This document shows positions 35,194 through 44,060 of a stretch of DNA of 64,000 nt, piece after piece. Source of the DNA: an uncultured Bacteroidia bacterium (GTDB taxonomy: Bacteria > Bacteroidota > Bacteroidia > NS11-12g > UBA9320). The notes under the pieces are model-generated. The model was given only the letters and a program-made list of their open reading frames with translations. It was not told the DNA's origin and ran no database searches. Within the stretch, counting starts at the first letter, position 1, and every line of letters begins with the position of its first letter. The position numbers were made by a program, and so were the translations under genes. The stretch spans positions 186,001 through 250,000 of the forward strand of contig CALSMN010000005.1 of the NCBI GenBank assembly GCA_943787465.1, in the 5' to 3' direction.

Positions 35194-36277
35194 TTATTTC
35201 TGTTTCCCTAATAAAAAGGCTTTCTGAAAAGCTTCTAGGTCCCCATCCATGACCGCCTGTACATTGCTTGTCTCTTCCCCTGTACGAACATCTTTCACAA
35301 GCTTATAAGGGTGCATCACGTAATTCCTGATTTGACTCCCCCATTCTATTTTCATTTTACCATTCTCAATCTCTGCTCTAGCGTCCGTTTTTTTGCGGAG
35401 TTCAATGTCATACAGTTGAGATTTTAGCATTTTCATTGCTTCTTCTTTGTTCGCTAGTTGAGATCTGGCCTGCTGACAAACTACCATAATTCCAGTAGGT
35501 TTATGGGTTAATTGAACTTTAGTTTCCACTTTATTTACATTCTGACCTCCAGCACCTCCACTTCGAGAGGTTTGCATATCAATATCTCCCCAATTGAGTT
35601 CAATTTCTATGCTATCATCGACTACCGGATAGATATATGCCGAGGCGAAGCTAGTATGTCTTCGAGCACTGCTATCAAATGGAGAAATTCGGACCAAACG
35701 ATGAACACCATTCTCTCCTTTTAAATAGCCAAAGGCAAAATCACCTGATATTTGCATACTAATGGACTTGATTCCTGCCACATCACCGTCTACTTGATCA
35801 AGAACTTCTACCTTAAAACCACTATTCTCTGCCCACATGATGTACATTCTACTGAGCATGCTTGCCCAATCATTACTTTCCGTTCCCCCTGCCCCAGCAT
35901 TAATTTCAAGAATAGCATCCAGTTGATCTTCTTCCCCACTCAGCATATTTTTAAATTCAAGGTTTTCGAGCTGTTCAAAAGTGACTTGATACTTCTGCTC
36001 TATTTCTTCATCTACAGCTTCACCAAGGTCTTTGAACTCCAATAATACCGATAGATCATCAACTCCTCCCTGAATATCTAGCCAAGAATCAGTCCATATT
36101 TTCTTCTTCTTGATATTTTTTAAATGAAGTTCTGCTTTTTTGGGATCTTCCCAAAAAGTTGGATCATGTGTTTGCTGCTCTTCATCAGCAATGAGTGCTA
36201 GATTTTTATCTACGTCAAAGATATTCCGCCAGTTTTGCTGTGCGGCTCCTTAATTCGTTAAATTGGTCTGTGGTCAT
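35194..36277 (-). CDS. prfB: Peptide chain release factor 2 with programmed +1 frameshift
   Basis: RF2 ends translation at UGA and UAA. The gene starts at ATG 36277 and reads 20 codons ([20 protein letters not shown]) to an in-frame UGA (36217-36215) in the context TAT-CTT-TGA-C. Reading must shift +1 over CTT-T to GAC and then continue without interruption to 35194, giving about 360 residues. This is the classic autoregulatory prfB site. Further on are the SPF tripeptide ([14 protein letters not shown]) and GGQ ([14 protein letters not shown]) motifs. The start overlaps the upstream gene's stop (TAATG). The shorter ORF from 36042 misses the N-terminal domain. Confidence 0.95.
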
Positions 36278-36606
36278 TAGTATAAATCTTCTTTAATGCG
36301 ATCACGTATTTCTTGAATTTCTTCGCGATTGACTGGACGATCTACTTTCAACATCAATTCTAATAAATATTCCATGTCAGTCATTTCACCAATTTCTTCA
36401 TCGGCAACATAGCCAACATCAAAATTGCCATTTTCGCTGATATATTCACTAGCTAGTCTACAAATTTTGACAATGGTTGGGTCTTCTTCTTCCAAAGCTA
36501 ATGTACGTATTTGCTGGAGTTGATCAACTACTTTATCCGCATCAAAACCTTTTGATACGTCTTTGATAAGATTATTTATGGCTAAATTAGCTTTTGCTTC
36601 CTTCAT
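36277..36606 (-). CDS. Small acidic hypothetical protein coupled to prfB
   Basis: A 109-residue soluble, acidic, helical protein (MKEAKANLAINNLIKDVSKGFDADKVVDQLQQIRTLALEEEDPTIVKI...). No known domain is recognised; it looks like an HEAT-like or helical-bundle fold. Its stop codon overlaps the prfB start by one base (TAATG), so translation is probably coupled. Confidence 0.65.
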   Translation of the reverse strand: MKEAKANLAINNLIKDVSKGFDADKVVDQLQQIRTLALEEEDPTIVKICRLASEYISENGNFDVGYVADEEIGEMTDMEYLLELMLKVDRPVNREEIQEIRDRIKEDLY

Positions 36607-36655
36607 TTTTCTGAAATTTGCAACGAAAATAAATTTAAAATTGTTAATAGATTAA

Positions 36656-37897
36656 ATGCAAGCAGAAATAATCACGATTGGAGATGAAATTTTAATTGGA
36701 CAAACCATAGATACGAATTCTGCATGGCTAGGAAATCGATTAAGTGATTATGGAATTGAAGTGGTTCAAATTACATCCATCAATGATAAAAGAACGAGTA
36801 TTATTGATGCTTTGCAAGCGGCTGAAAAAAGAGCACAAGTTATTTTGATTACAGGTGGACTAGGACCAACCAAAGACGATATTACCAAGAAAGTACTCGC
36901 TGACTATTTTAACACACATTTGGTAACGGATAATAAGGCCATGGATAATATTCAAAAAATTATTAAACGTTTGAATAGAGAAGTACTCCAAATTAATTTG
37001 GATCAGGCATTAGTGCCAGCAAACTGTATTGCCATACAAAATTATAAAGGAACTGCTCCTGGTATGTATTTTGAAGAAAATAATATCATCTATATCAGTA
37101 TGCCTGGTGTACCTTATGAAATGAAAGCCATGATGGAAAATGACATCTTCCCCATGCTCAATAAAAAAAATAGCAACTTCGCCATAGAACATAAAACAAT
37201 TACTGTTGTAGGCGTCCCCGAATCTCATCTTGCTACACAAATTGAAAATATTGAAACCAACTTACCTCCCTATATCAAACTTGCTTATTTACCTCATCTT
37301 AATTTAGTTCGATTGAGACTTAGTGCTAAATCAAATACCCATAACCGATCCGAACTTAGAAATAGTATTCAAGAAGCATTCATGTCTATACAAACGCTAA
37401 TTGGGGGGTCCTGGTTCGATGGAGAAATAAGTCTCGCTGAAGTAGTGGGAGATTTATTGAAAAAAAACAAGCTAACTATTGGCACAATAGAAAGTTGTTC
37501 GGGTGGATATATTGCAAATAAGATAACTTCAGTACCCGGCAGTTCAGCTTATTACAAAGGAAGCCTATTAACCTATGCTTATGAGACTAAAGCTGACATA
37601 GCAGATATTGCCCCTAAAGAGCTGTTGAAGTATGGAGCTGTTAGTCATGAGATATGTGAACAGATGGCTCGGAATGCACAAAGAAAACTAAATGTAGATT
37701 ATTGTATTGCAACAACCGGTATTGCTGGTCCAACAGGCGAAACCAAAGATAAACCTGTAGGTCTGGTATATATCGGATTAGCCAAACCAGACGGTACTAT
37801 TGAAATAAATAAATGTCAATTTTATGGTACTCGAGAACAAGTAATTGAACGTACAGCCAATGCAGCATTAGATATGGTTAGGAAATCCCTCCCATAA
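36656..37897 (+). CDS. cinA: CinA family protein (competence/damage-inducible, NMN amidohydrolase domain)
   Basis: The N-terminal half is a MoaB/MogA-like pyrophosphatase domain (AEIITIGDEILIGQTIDTNSAWL; ILITGGLGPTKDDITKKVL), and the C-terminal 160 residues form the PncC domain (TIGTIESCSGGYIANKITSVPGSS; TTGIAGPTGETKDKPVGLVYIG), which deamidates nicotinamide mononucleotide. The full 413-residue two-domain form fits CinA proteins. It diverges from the prfB operon and converges with the FAD oxidoreductase gene, 1 bp apart. Confidence 0.95.
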   Translation: MQAEIITIGDEILIGQTIDTNSAWLGNRLSDYGIEVVQITSINDKRTSIIDALQAAEKRAQVILITGGLGPTKDDITKKVLADYFNTHLVTDNKAMDNIQKIIKRLNREVLQINLDQALVPANCIAIQNYKGTAPGMYFEENNIIYISMPGVPYEMKAMMENDIFPMLNKKNSNFAIEHKTITVVGVPESHLATQIENIETNLPPYIKLAYLPHLNLVRLRLSAKSNTHNRSELRNSIQEAFMSIQTLIGGSWFDGEISLAEVVGDLLKKNKLTIGTIESCSGGYIANKITSVPGSSAYYKGSLLTYAYETKADIADIAPKELLKYGAVSHEICEQMARNAQRKLNVDYCIATTGIAGPTGETKDKPVGLVYIGLAKPDGTIEINKCQFYGTREQVIERTANAALDMVRKSLP

Positions 37898-37898
37898 A

Positions 37899-39473
37899 TT
37901 ATTTCAATTCATTGATAGCTTGAACTACTCTAAATCCATCTAAAGCTGCACTAATAATTCCTCCAGCATAACCCGCACCCTCACCACATGGAAATAAATT
38001 TTGAATTTCAGGATGACAGAACATAGCTGTCCGAGGAATTCGAACAGGAGCACTAGTTCTACTTTCTGGCGCAGTCACTATTGCTAATTCATGATTAAAT
38101 CCGTTTAATTTTTTTGTCATTTCTCGTAATCCCTCTCGTAATCGATAGGTAACATCGTGAGGATAAAGGGTATTTAAATCTGCTGGTGTAACTCCAGGAT
38201 GATAACTGGTTTTATTTAGAGTCGCACTAGGACGATCTGCTAAAAAATCAGTCAAGTTTTGAGCAGGTACTTTAGATTGCCCTCCTCCCAATTGATACGC
38301 CTTTTCTTCAATACTTTTCTGAAATTTTAAACCTGCCAACGCTCCATGCTGCGCAAATTCTTTCCACTCCTTCTCACCAATCTCAGTAACCCAGCCACTA
38401 TTGGCAAATTTTCCATTTCGTTTGCTTGGGCTCCATCCGTTAACTACAACCTCATTTTTATCTGTAGCAGCTGGAGCAATAACCCCCCCCGGACACATAC
38501 AAAAAGAAAAAACACCCTTATTTTTCACCTGACAAACCAAACTATAACTGGCTGGTGGAAGTAAAGCTGCATTCTCAGGACTATGATACTGTATCGTATT
38601 AATCAAAGATTGCGGATGTTCAATCCTGAAACCCATAGCAAATGGCTTGGCCTCTAATGAGATTTTATGCTTATGCAACAGCATGTATACATCACGTGCT
38701 GAATGCCCTGTAGCTAATAATAATGTCTGGCATGACTCCCATTTATGATTAACAGCAATTTGATGAACCCTGTTATTTAATAATTTGATTTCCGTTAACT
38801 TCTGTTCGAAGCGAACCTCACCACCTTGTTGGATTATCGTTTCTCTTAAATTTTCAATAATATGGGGTAGTTTATTTGTACCAATATGGGGATGCGCTTC
38901 ATACAAAATAGCAGGGTCGGCACCATGCAACACAAATAAATCTAGGATTTCTTGAATTTTACCCCGTTTATGCGACCGAGTGTATAGTTTTCCATCAGAG
39001 AACGTTCCAGCCCCACCCTCACCGAAGCAATAATTAGATTCTGAATCGATTACCCCTGAACGATTCAAAACGGCGACATCTCTTCGACGTTTATTCACTG
39101 GCTTACCACGCTCAATTACAATGGGTTTGATTCCCAGCATTAAACATTTTATCGCAGCAAATATGCCTGCTGGACCGAAACCTATGATATGAATAACCTC
39201 TTTGGAATTTAAAGGGGGATACTTCAAATTTTCTAGTTTTTTGGGGTAATCTAAATCCGTATATACACCTAATCGTAAATTATATTTGATGGTCGGTTTT
39301 CTGGCATCTGTAGATTTTTTAAGCGTAGTTATACTATTAATATTCGTGAATTGAGACAAGAAATTCTTGGCATAAAAACTATCCAAATCATCCATATTTT
39401 GATGATAATCCGTAATCGGTACACTAATTTCTATAGTATGATAGGGCACAATACTTTTCCAAGAAGTTTCCAC
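37899..39473 (-). CDS. FAD-dependent oxidoreductase (COG2509-type)
   Basis: A 524-residue flavoprotein. The dinucleotide-binding motif is HIIGFGPAGIFAAIKCLMLG (about residue 92), preceded by a ferredoxin-like N-terminal domain. A second motif, GEGGAGTFSDGKLYTR, and the C-terminal GEGAGYAGGIISAALDG match a conserved family of predicted dehydrogenases (COG2509) that is often annotated simply as NAD(P)/FAD-dependent oxidoreductase. Reaction and substrate are unknown. Confidence 0.85.
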   Translation of the reverse strand: METSWKSIVPYHTIEISVPITDYHQNMDDLDSFYAKNFLSQFTNINSITTLKKSTDARKPTIKYNLRLGVYTDLDYPKKLENLKYPPLNSKEVIHIIGFGPAGIFAAIKCLMLGIKPIVIERGKPVNKRRRDVAVLNRSGVIDSESNYCFGEGGAGTFSDGKLYTRSHKRGKIQEILDLFVLHGADPAILYEAHPHIGTNKLPHIIENLRETIIQQGGEVRFEQKLTEIKLLNNRVHQIAVNHKWESCQTLLLATGHSARDVYMLLHKHKISLEAKPFAMGFRIEHPQSLINTIQYHSPENAALLPPASYSLVCQVKNKGVFSFCMCPGGVIAPAATDKNEVVVNGWSPSKRNGKFANSGWVTEIGEKEWKEFAQHGALAGLKFQKSIEEKAYQLGGGQSKVPAQNLTDFLADRPSATLNKTSYHPGVTPADLNTLYPHDVTYRLREGLREMTKKLNGFNHELAIVTAPESRTSAPVRIPRTAMFCHPEIQNLFPCGEGAGYAGGIISAALDGFRVVQAINELK

Positions 39474-39520
39474 AAAGATTTTATAAAACTTTAATTAAAC
39501 ACACCTTTGATAGAATAATA

Positions 39521-40369
39521 ATGAAAAAGACTTTTAATGATCTAAAAGATCAAGTTAATCAAACCCGCAGAGACATCGTAAGAATGGTACATGCCGTTCA
39601 GTCTGGTCACCCTGGTGGGTCCCTGGGTTGTGCCGAATTTTTTACGGTTTTATTTCAAAATATTTTAAGACACAAACCTGCTTCATTCCAAATGACAGCT
39701 GATCATGAAGATGTATTTGTTTTATCCAATGGTCATATCTCACCAGTATATTACAGTGCCCTAGCGCATAGCGGATATTTTCCTGTTAAAGAATTAGCGA
39801 CTTTCAGAAAACTAAATAGCCGACTTCAAGGTCATCCAACAACTCACGAAGGTCTACCCGGAGTTAGAATAGCCTCAGGATCTTTAGGTCAAGGATTGTC
39901 TGTATCAGCAGGTATAGCTCAAGCTAAAAAACTCAATCAAGACAACAATCTAGTTTATGTTCTTATGGGTGACGGAGAATTGCAAGAAGGACAAATATGG
40001 GAAGCCGTAATGTATGCTGCTCATAATAAAGTAGATAATTTAATTGCTACTGTTGATGTAAATGGCAGACAAATAGATGGTGACACTAAGGATATTATGG
40101 GGTTCACTGAGTTAAAATCTAAATTTGAAGCCTTCAATTGGAAAGTGTTACACATGGATGGAAATGATATTGAAGATGTCCAAGATACCCTCAACCAAGC
40201 TAGCGTAATGGCTGGTAACGGAAAACCCATTTGTATTCTAATGAAGACTGAAATGGGAAACGGTGTAGATTTCATGATGGGAAGTCACAAATGGCACGGT
40301 ATACCGCCCAATGATGAACAACTGGCACAAGCATTAGAACAAAATCCCTCAACTATTGGCGACTATTAA
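39521..40369 (+). CDS. Transketolase, N-terminal (thiamine-diphosphate) subunit
   Basis: This is the first half of a split transketolase in the non-oxidative pentose phosphate pathway. It holds GHPGGSLG (about 30), the GHISPVYYSAL segment, HPTTHEGLPGVRIASGSLGQGLS, and the TPP-binding GDGELQEGQIWEA...VDVNGRQIDG motif. At 282 residues it matches the N-terminal subunit. The C-terminal subunit gene lies downstream but is separated by a VWA-domain gene; all five genes to 43939 run in one direction with small gaps. Confidence 0.92.
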   Translation: MKKTFNDLKDQVNQTRRDIVRMVHAVQSGHPGGSLGCAEFFTVLFQNILRHKPASFQMTADHEDVFVLSNGHISPVYYSALAHSGYFPVKELATFRKLNSRLQGHPTTHEGLPGVRIASGSLGQGLSVSAGIAQAKKLNQDNNLVYVLMGDGELQEGQIWEAVMYAAHNKVDNLIATVDVNGRQIDGDTKDIMGFTELKSKFEAFNWKVLHMDGNDIEDVQDTLNQASVMAGNGKPICILMKTEMGNGVDFMMGSHKWHGIPPNDEQLAQALEQNPSTIGDY

Positions 40370-40402
40370 TACCAAGTAGAGATTTAAATGAGTTATTAGT
40401 AA

Positions 40403-41764
40403 ATGTACAAGTCAAAAAAGATACTTACCTTACTATTCTTTTTAATTACTGGATTTGCTCAAGCTCAAACTCCAAAAACACGCATACTATTTGTACTAGA
40501 TGGTTCGGGTAGCATGTATGCTAAAATGGGTGTAGACAACAGAATCACGGTTGCTAAACGCCTACTTTCTCGCATGGTTGACAGTTTAAAATACCAAGAT
40601 GAAGTTGAACTAGCCCTACGTGTATATGGGCATCAAAGTATAAAAACAGATCGGAATTGTAAGGATACTCGTTTGGAAGTTCCTTTTAGCCAAAGTAATC
40701 ATGCCGCTATCAAAGAGAAAATCAAAAATCTAAGACCCAAAGGAACTACATTAATTGCCTATTCGCTTCAAGAAGCCGCTTATGACTTTCCAAAATCTCC
40801 TGGTGTTAGAAATATTATTATCCTAATTACCGATGGAATTGAAGAATGTGATGGAGATCCATGTGCTGTTTCCACAGCACTTCAAAAACAAGGTGTTGTT
40901 CTCAGACCTTTTATCATTGGTTTAGGTCTAACTGCTGAATTTAAAACTCAATTTGAATGTGTTGGACGTTATTTTGAAGCAGAAACAGAAGATGATTTTG
41001 AAGAAGTTCTAAATGTTGTCATTTCTCAAGCAATCAACAATACATCTGCTCAAATAAATCTTTTAGATAATTACGGAAAACCTACCGAAACAGACGTAAA
41101 TATGACGTTTACTGACGCCAAAACAGGTAAAACATTATATAATTATGTTCACACCTTAAATTACAGAGGCAATCCAGATACACTATACATCGATCCTTCT
41201 TATCGGTACAATATTAAAGTTCACACCACACCACCTATTATTCAAGAAAATGTAACCTTCACCGCAGGAAAACATAATACAGTAGCTATTGATGCACCCC
41301 AAGGTTACCTCAATTTGCAAATTGATGGAATTACTAATTACAAAAACTTACAGGCATTAGTTGTGGACCCCAAAACTAAACAGATTATCAATGTCCAAGA
41401 TTTTAATGATAAACAAAAATATTTAGTTGGCAAATACACACTAGAAATTTTAACGCTTCCAAGGATTACACAGGAACAAATAGACATATATCAGGATAAA
41501 ACTACTACCCTTCAAGTACAACAACCTGGAAAACTAAATATTGTCACTCGTGGAAATTATGTAATTAGCGTATTTCAAATAAAAAAAGGAATAACCTACT
41601 TGGTCAAAAATTTAAGTTTAACCGGTAATCAAAATATTACTGTACTTCAACCAGGGACGTATCAACTAACATACAGAGATGCTTCAGTCAAAGAAACATT
41701 AACTACAAAAACAACAGAATTCACCATTAAATCTGGTGAAATGAAACATATTACCCTTAAATAA
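40403..41764 (+). CDS. Exported von Willebrand factor A-domain protein within the transketolase operon
   Basis: A signal peptide (ILTLLFFLITGFAQAQ) precedes a VWA domain with a full MIDAS metal site: DGSGSM (residue 32), a Thr in PKGTTLIAY, and LITDGIEECDGD (about 148). From residue 215 a series of beta-sandwich, carboxypeptidase-regulatory-like repeats follows to the end (453). It begins 33 bp after the first transketolase gene and ends 11 bp before the second. The protein is likely periplasmic or surface-exposed and binds a protein partner through the metal site. A link to transketolase is only positional. Confidence 0.85.
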   Translation: MYKSKKILTLLFFLITGFAQAQTPKTRILFVLDGSGSMYAKMGVDNRITVAKRLLSRMVDSLKYQDEVELALRVYGHQSIKTDRNCKDTRLEVPFSQSNHAAIKEKIKNLRPKGTTLIAYSLQEAAYDFPKSPGVRNIIILITDGIEECDGDPCAVSTALQKQGVVLRPFIIGLGLTAEFKTQFECVGRYFEAETEDDFEEVLNVVISQAINNTSAQINLLDNYGKPTETDVNMTFTDAKTGKTLYNYVHTLNYRGNPDTLYIDPSYRYNIKVHTTPPIIQENVTFTAGKHNTVAIDAPQGYLNLQIDGITNYKNLQALVVDPKTKQIINVQDFNDKQKYLVGKYTLEILTLPRITQEQIDIYQDKTTTLQVQQPGKLNIVTRGNYVISVFQIKKGITYLVKNLSLTGNQNITVLQPGTYQLTYRDASVKETLTTKTTEFTIKSGEMKHITLK

Positions 41765-41775
41765 ATCGAACATAA

Positions 41776-42724
41776 ATGATAAACCCCACACTAGAAAAAA
41801 AAGATACTCGCTCAGGTTTTGGAGATGGTCTATACGAAATTGGATTACAAAATAAAGACGTTGTTGGACTCTGTGCAGATCTCACTGGATCATCTAAAAA
41901 TGAACGCATTTCAAGACAAGTTTCCTGACCGATTTTTTCAAGTAGGTATTGCAGAAGCAAATATGATGGGTTTAGCAGCTGGCATGGCTACAGCGGGTAA
42001 AATCCCATTTACCGGTACTTTTGCCAACTTTTCTACTGGTAGAGTGTACGATCAAATTCGACAATCGATTGCATACTCCCATAAAAACGTAAAAATTTGT
42101 GCATCACATGCAGGATTAACCCTTGGTGAGGACGGTGCAACGCACCAAATTTTAGAGGATATTGGACTAATGAAAATGCTACCTGGAATGACAGTCATAA
42201 ATCCATGTGACTACAATCAAACCAAAGCCGCTACCATAGCTATTGCAGAACATTACGGACCAGTTTATCTTCGTTTTGGTAGACCAAAATGGCCCATATT
42301 TACAGATGCTACATCGTTTGAAATTGGAAAAGCATTGCATTTAAGAAAAGGAACTGATGTTACCATTTTTGCTACAGGTCATTTAGTATGGAATTCACTA
42401 GAAGCTGCCAAATCACTCGAAGAACAAGGAATCTCAGCTGAAGTGATTAATATACATACCATTAAGCCATTGGATAATGAAGCTATTCTTGATGCAGTCG
42501 CTGCCACACAATGTGTGGTTACTGCCGAAGAACACCAAATGAATGGTGGTATGGGCGACAGTATATGTCAACTATTAAGTAGAAATCACCCTGCTCCAGT
42601 CGAAATGGTTGCTGTAAATGATAGTTTTGGAGAAAGTGGTAAACCATCCGAATTATTGGATAAATACGGACTTGGTATTCAAGATGTAGTAGCAGCTGCA
42701 CATCGCGCTATTGCTCGTAAATAA
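41776..42724 (+). CDS. Transketolase, C-terminal subunit (interrupted by a +1 frameshift)
   Basis: This is the second half of the split transketolase, with the pyrimidine-binding and C-terminal domains ([19 protein letters not shown], which holds the catalytic Glu; [37 protein letters not shown]). The gene starts at ATG 41776 ([23 protein letters not shown]) and the frame stops early at about 41930. The frame must shift +1 near TCATCTAAAAATG (41890-41902) to go from LTGS to [10 protein letters not shown]. Skipping one T restores a normal protein of about 315 residues. A sequencing indel or a real mutation would both explain it. Confidence 0.9.
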
Positions 42725-42729
42725 ATCCT

Positions 42730-43581
42730 GTGAATACGTTATTTGTATATAATACTAAAGCAGGAAAAAAATTCAACACCTCTGTGGTAGATCAAATCAA
42801 GAATTATTTACCTCTTGATTTTAAGTCCACTTTTATTGAAATACAAAAATTCAACGAACTTCACACAGACTCCTTCGATCAACTTGTTGCAATAGGTGGT
42901 GACGGAACTGTAAATTCCGTTGCAAAAAGAGCAAAGCAAGAAAAAAAAACGCTTGGAATAATTCCACAAGGTTCAGGAGACGGTTTAGCTCGGCATTTTA
43001 AAATACCAAAAAATATTGCAGATGCTACAAAAATCATTGTTAATCAACATACTATATCTATTGATACGGCCATAATCAATGATCATTTTTTTATAAATAT
43101 TGCAGGAATCGGTTTTGAAGCTGAAGTGGCACATCAATTTAATCTCATACCCCATCGTGGGCTATGGGGCTATATTAAACTAATTACAAAATTATTTTGC
43201 TACTATCAAGATTCTAGTCTTAGTATGGAAATCGATCATCAAAAATTCAACACCTCCTTTTTCAGCTTAAGTATAGCTAATGGCACACAATGGGGCAATA
43301 ATATAAAAATTGCAAGTGAGGCTGACTTACAAGACGGGCTACTTGAAATTGCAATACTCAAAAAACCAAAATGGTATCAAATACCATACTTAATCCAACA
43401 AATTATCAGTCATAAGCAAGTATCCAATTCTATTTTTTTATATAAAAAAGGAAATAAAATACGAATATCAGCCGCTAAAGGAAATCACATGCATATTGAT
43501 GGAGAACCAATCTCTGTTGACTATCCCATACACATTCAAGTTATTCCAAGTAGCTTAAAAATAATTGTACCACATGAGTAA
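42730..43581 (+). CDS. Diacylglycerol kinase-family lipid kinase
   Basis: A YegS/DagK-type kinase of 283 residues. It starts with a GTG (MNTLFVYNTKAGKKF), has the family signature AIGGDGTVNSVA (about 56) and IPQGSGDGLARHF (about 79), and a C-terminal HMHIDGEP motif. Such enzymes phosphorylate lipids or sphingoid bases. It follows the transketolase gene by 5 bp, so it is in the same operon. Substrate unknown. Confidence 0.88.
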   Translation: MNTLFVYNTKAGKKFNTSVVDQIKNYLPLDFKSTFIEIQKFNELHTDSFDQLVAIGGDGTVNSVAKRAKQEKKTLGIIPQGSGDGLARHFKIPKNIADATKIIVNQHTISIDTAIINDHFFINIAGIGFEAEVAHQFNLIPHRGLWGYIKLITKLFCYYQDSSLSMEIDHQKFNTSFFSLSIANGTQWGNNIKIASEADLQDGLLEIAILKKPKWYQIPYLIQQIISHKQVSNSIFLYKKGNKIRISAAKGNHMHIDGEPISVDYPIHIQVIPSSLKIIVPHE

Positions 43582-43939
43582 AAAGAAAATGCAAAAATTA
43601 GACTTGAGTAATTTTTTTGTTAACCCAAATGATGGTGGCTTTAAATTACTTGAAGAAAATGATGAAGTAAAAAAAGAAAATACAAGGTTACCTGAAAATG
43701 GACAAAAACTAGTTGTTCGAAAAGAAAAAAAAGGACGAGGTGGCAAAACAGTGACCGTTGTAGAAGGATATCAGGGAAATCCTCAAACATTAGAAAAATT
43801 ATGTAAAAAAGTAAAACAACAATGTGGGGTTGGCGGTTCTGTCATAGCAAAAACCTTTATTATCCAAGGGGATAAAGCAGACCAGGTGGTTGAAATTTTA
43901 ATTCAGGAAGGATACCAAGCAAAAAAAACCACAATGTGA
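43574..43939 (+). CDS. SUI1/YciH-family translation factor
   Basis: A 121-residue protein with a C-terminal SUI1 (eIF1) domain: GGKTVTVVEGYQGNPQTLEKLCKKVKQQCGVGG followed by IIQGDKADQVVEILIQEGYQ. Such bacterial YciH-type proteins bind the small ribosomal subunit and may affect start-codon choice. I placed the start at 43574, overlapping the kinase stop by 8 bp; another ATG lies 9 bp upstream. It ends the transketolase operon. Confidence 0.9.
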   Translation: MSKKKMQKLDLSNFFVNPNDGGFKLLEENDEVKKENTRLPENGQKLVVRKEKKGRGGKTVTVVEGYQGNPQTLEKLCKKVKQQCGVGGSVIAKTFIIQGDKADQVVEILIQEGYQAKKTTM

Positions 43940-44006
43940 CGAGGTTCTCCTAATCTAAAATAATTATAAATCAACCGTTTATGATGAGAACCCTTACTAA
44001 CTTTTA

Positions 44007-44036
44007 TTGAAAGCACACATTGGACTACTACATTTG
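44007..44036 (+). promoter_or_regulatory. Promoter of pckA (TTG-N19-TACATTTG)
   Basis: TTG at 44007-44009 and a perfect -7 box TACATTTG at 44029-44036 with 19-bp spacing; this is the best promoter match in the window. It excludes the in-frame upstream TTG at 44007 as the translation start. Confidence 0.6.
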
Positions 44037-44060
44037 CACAACTTAAATGTCATAAGACCG

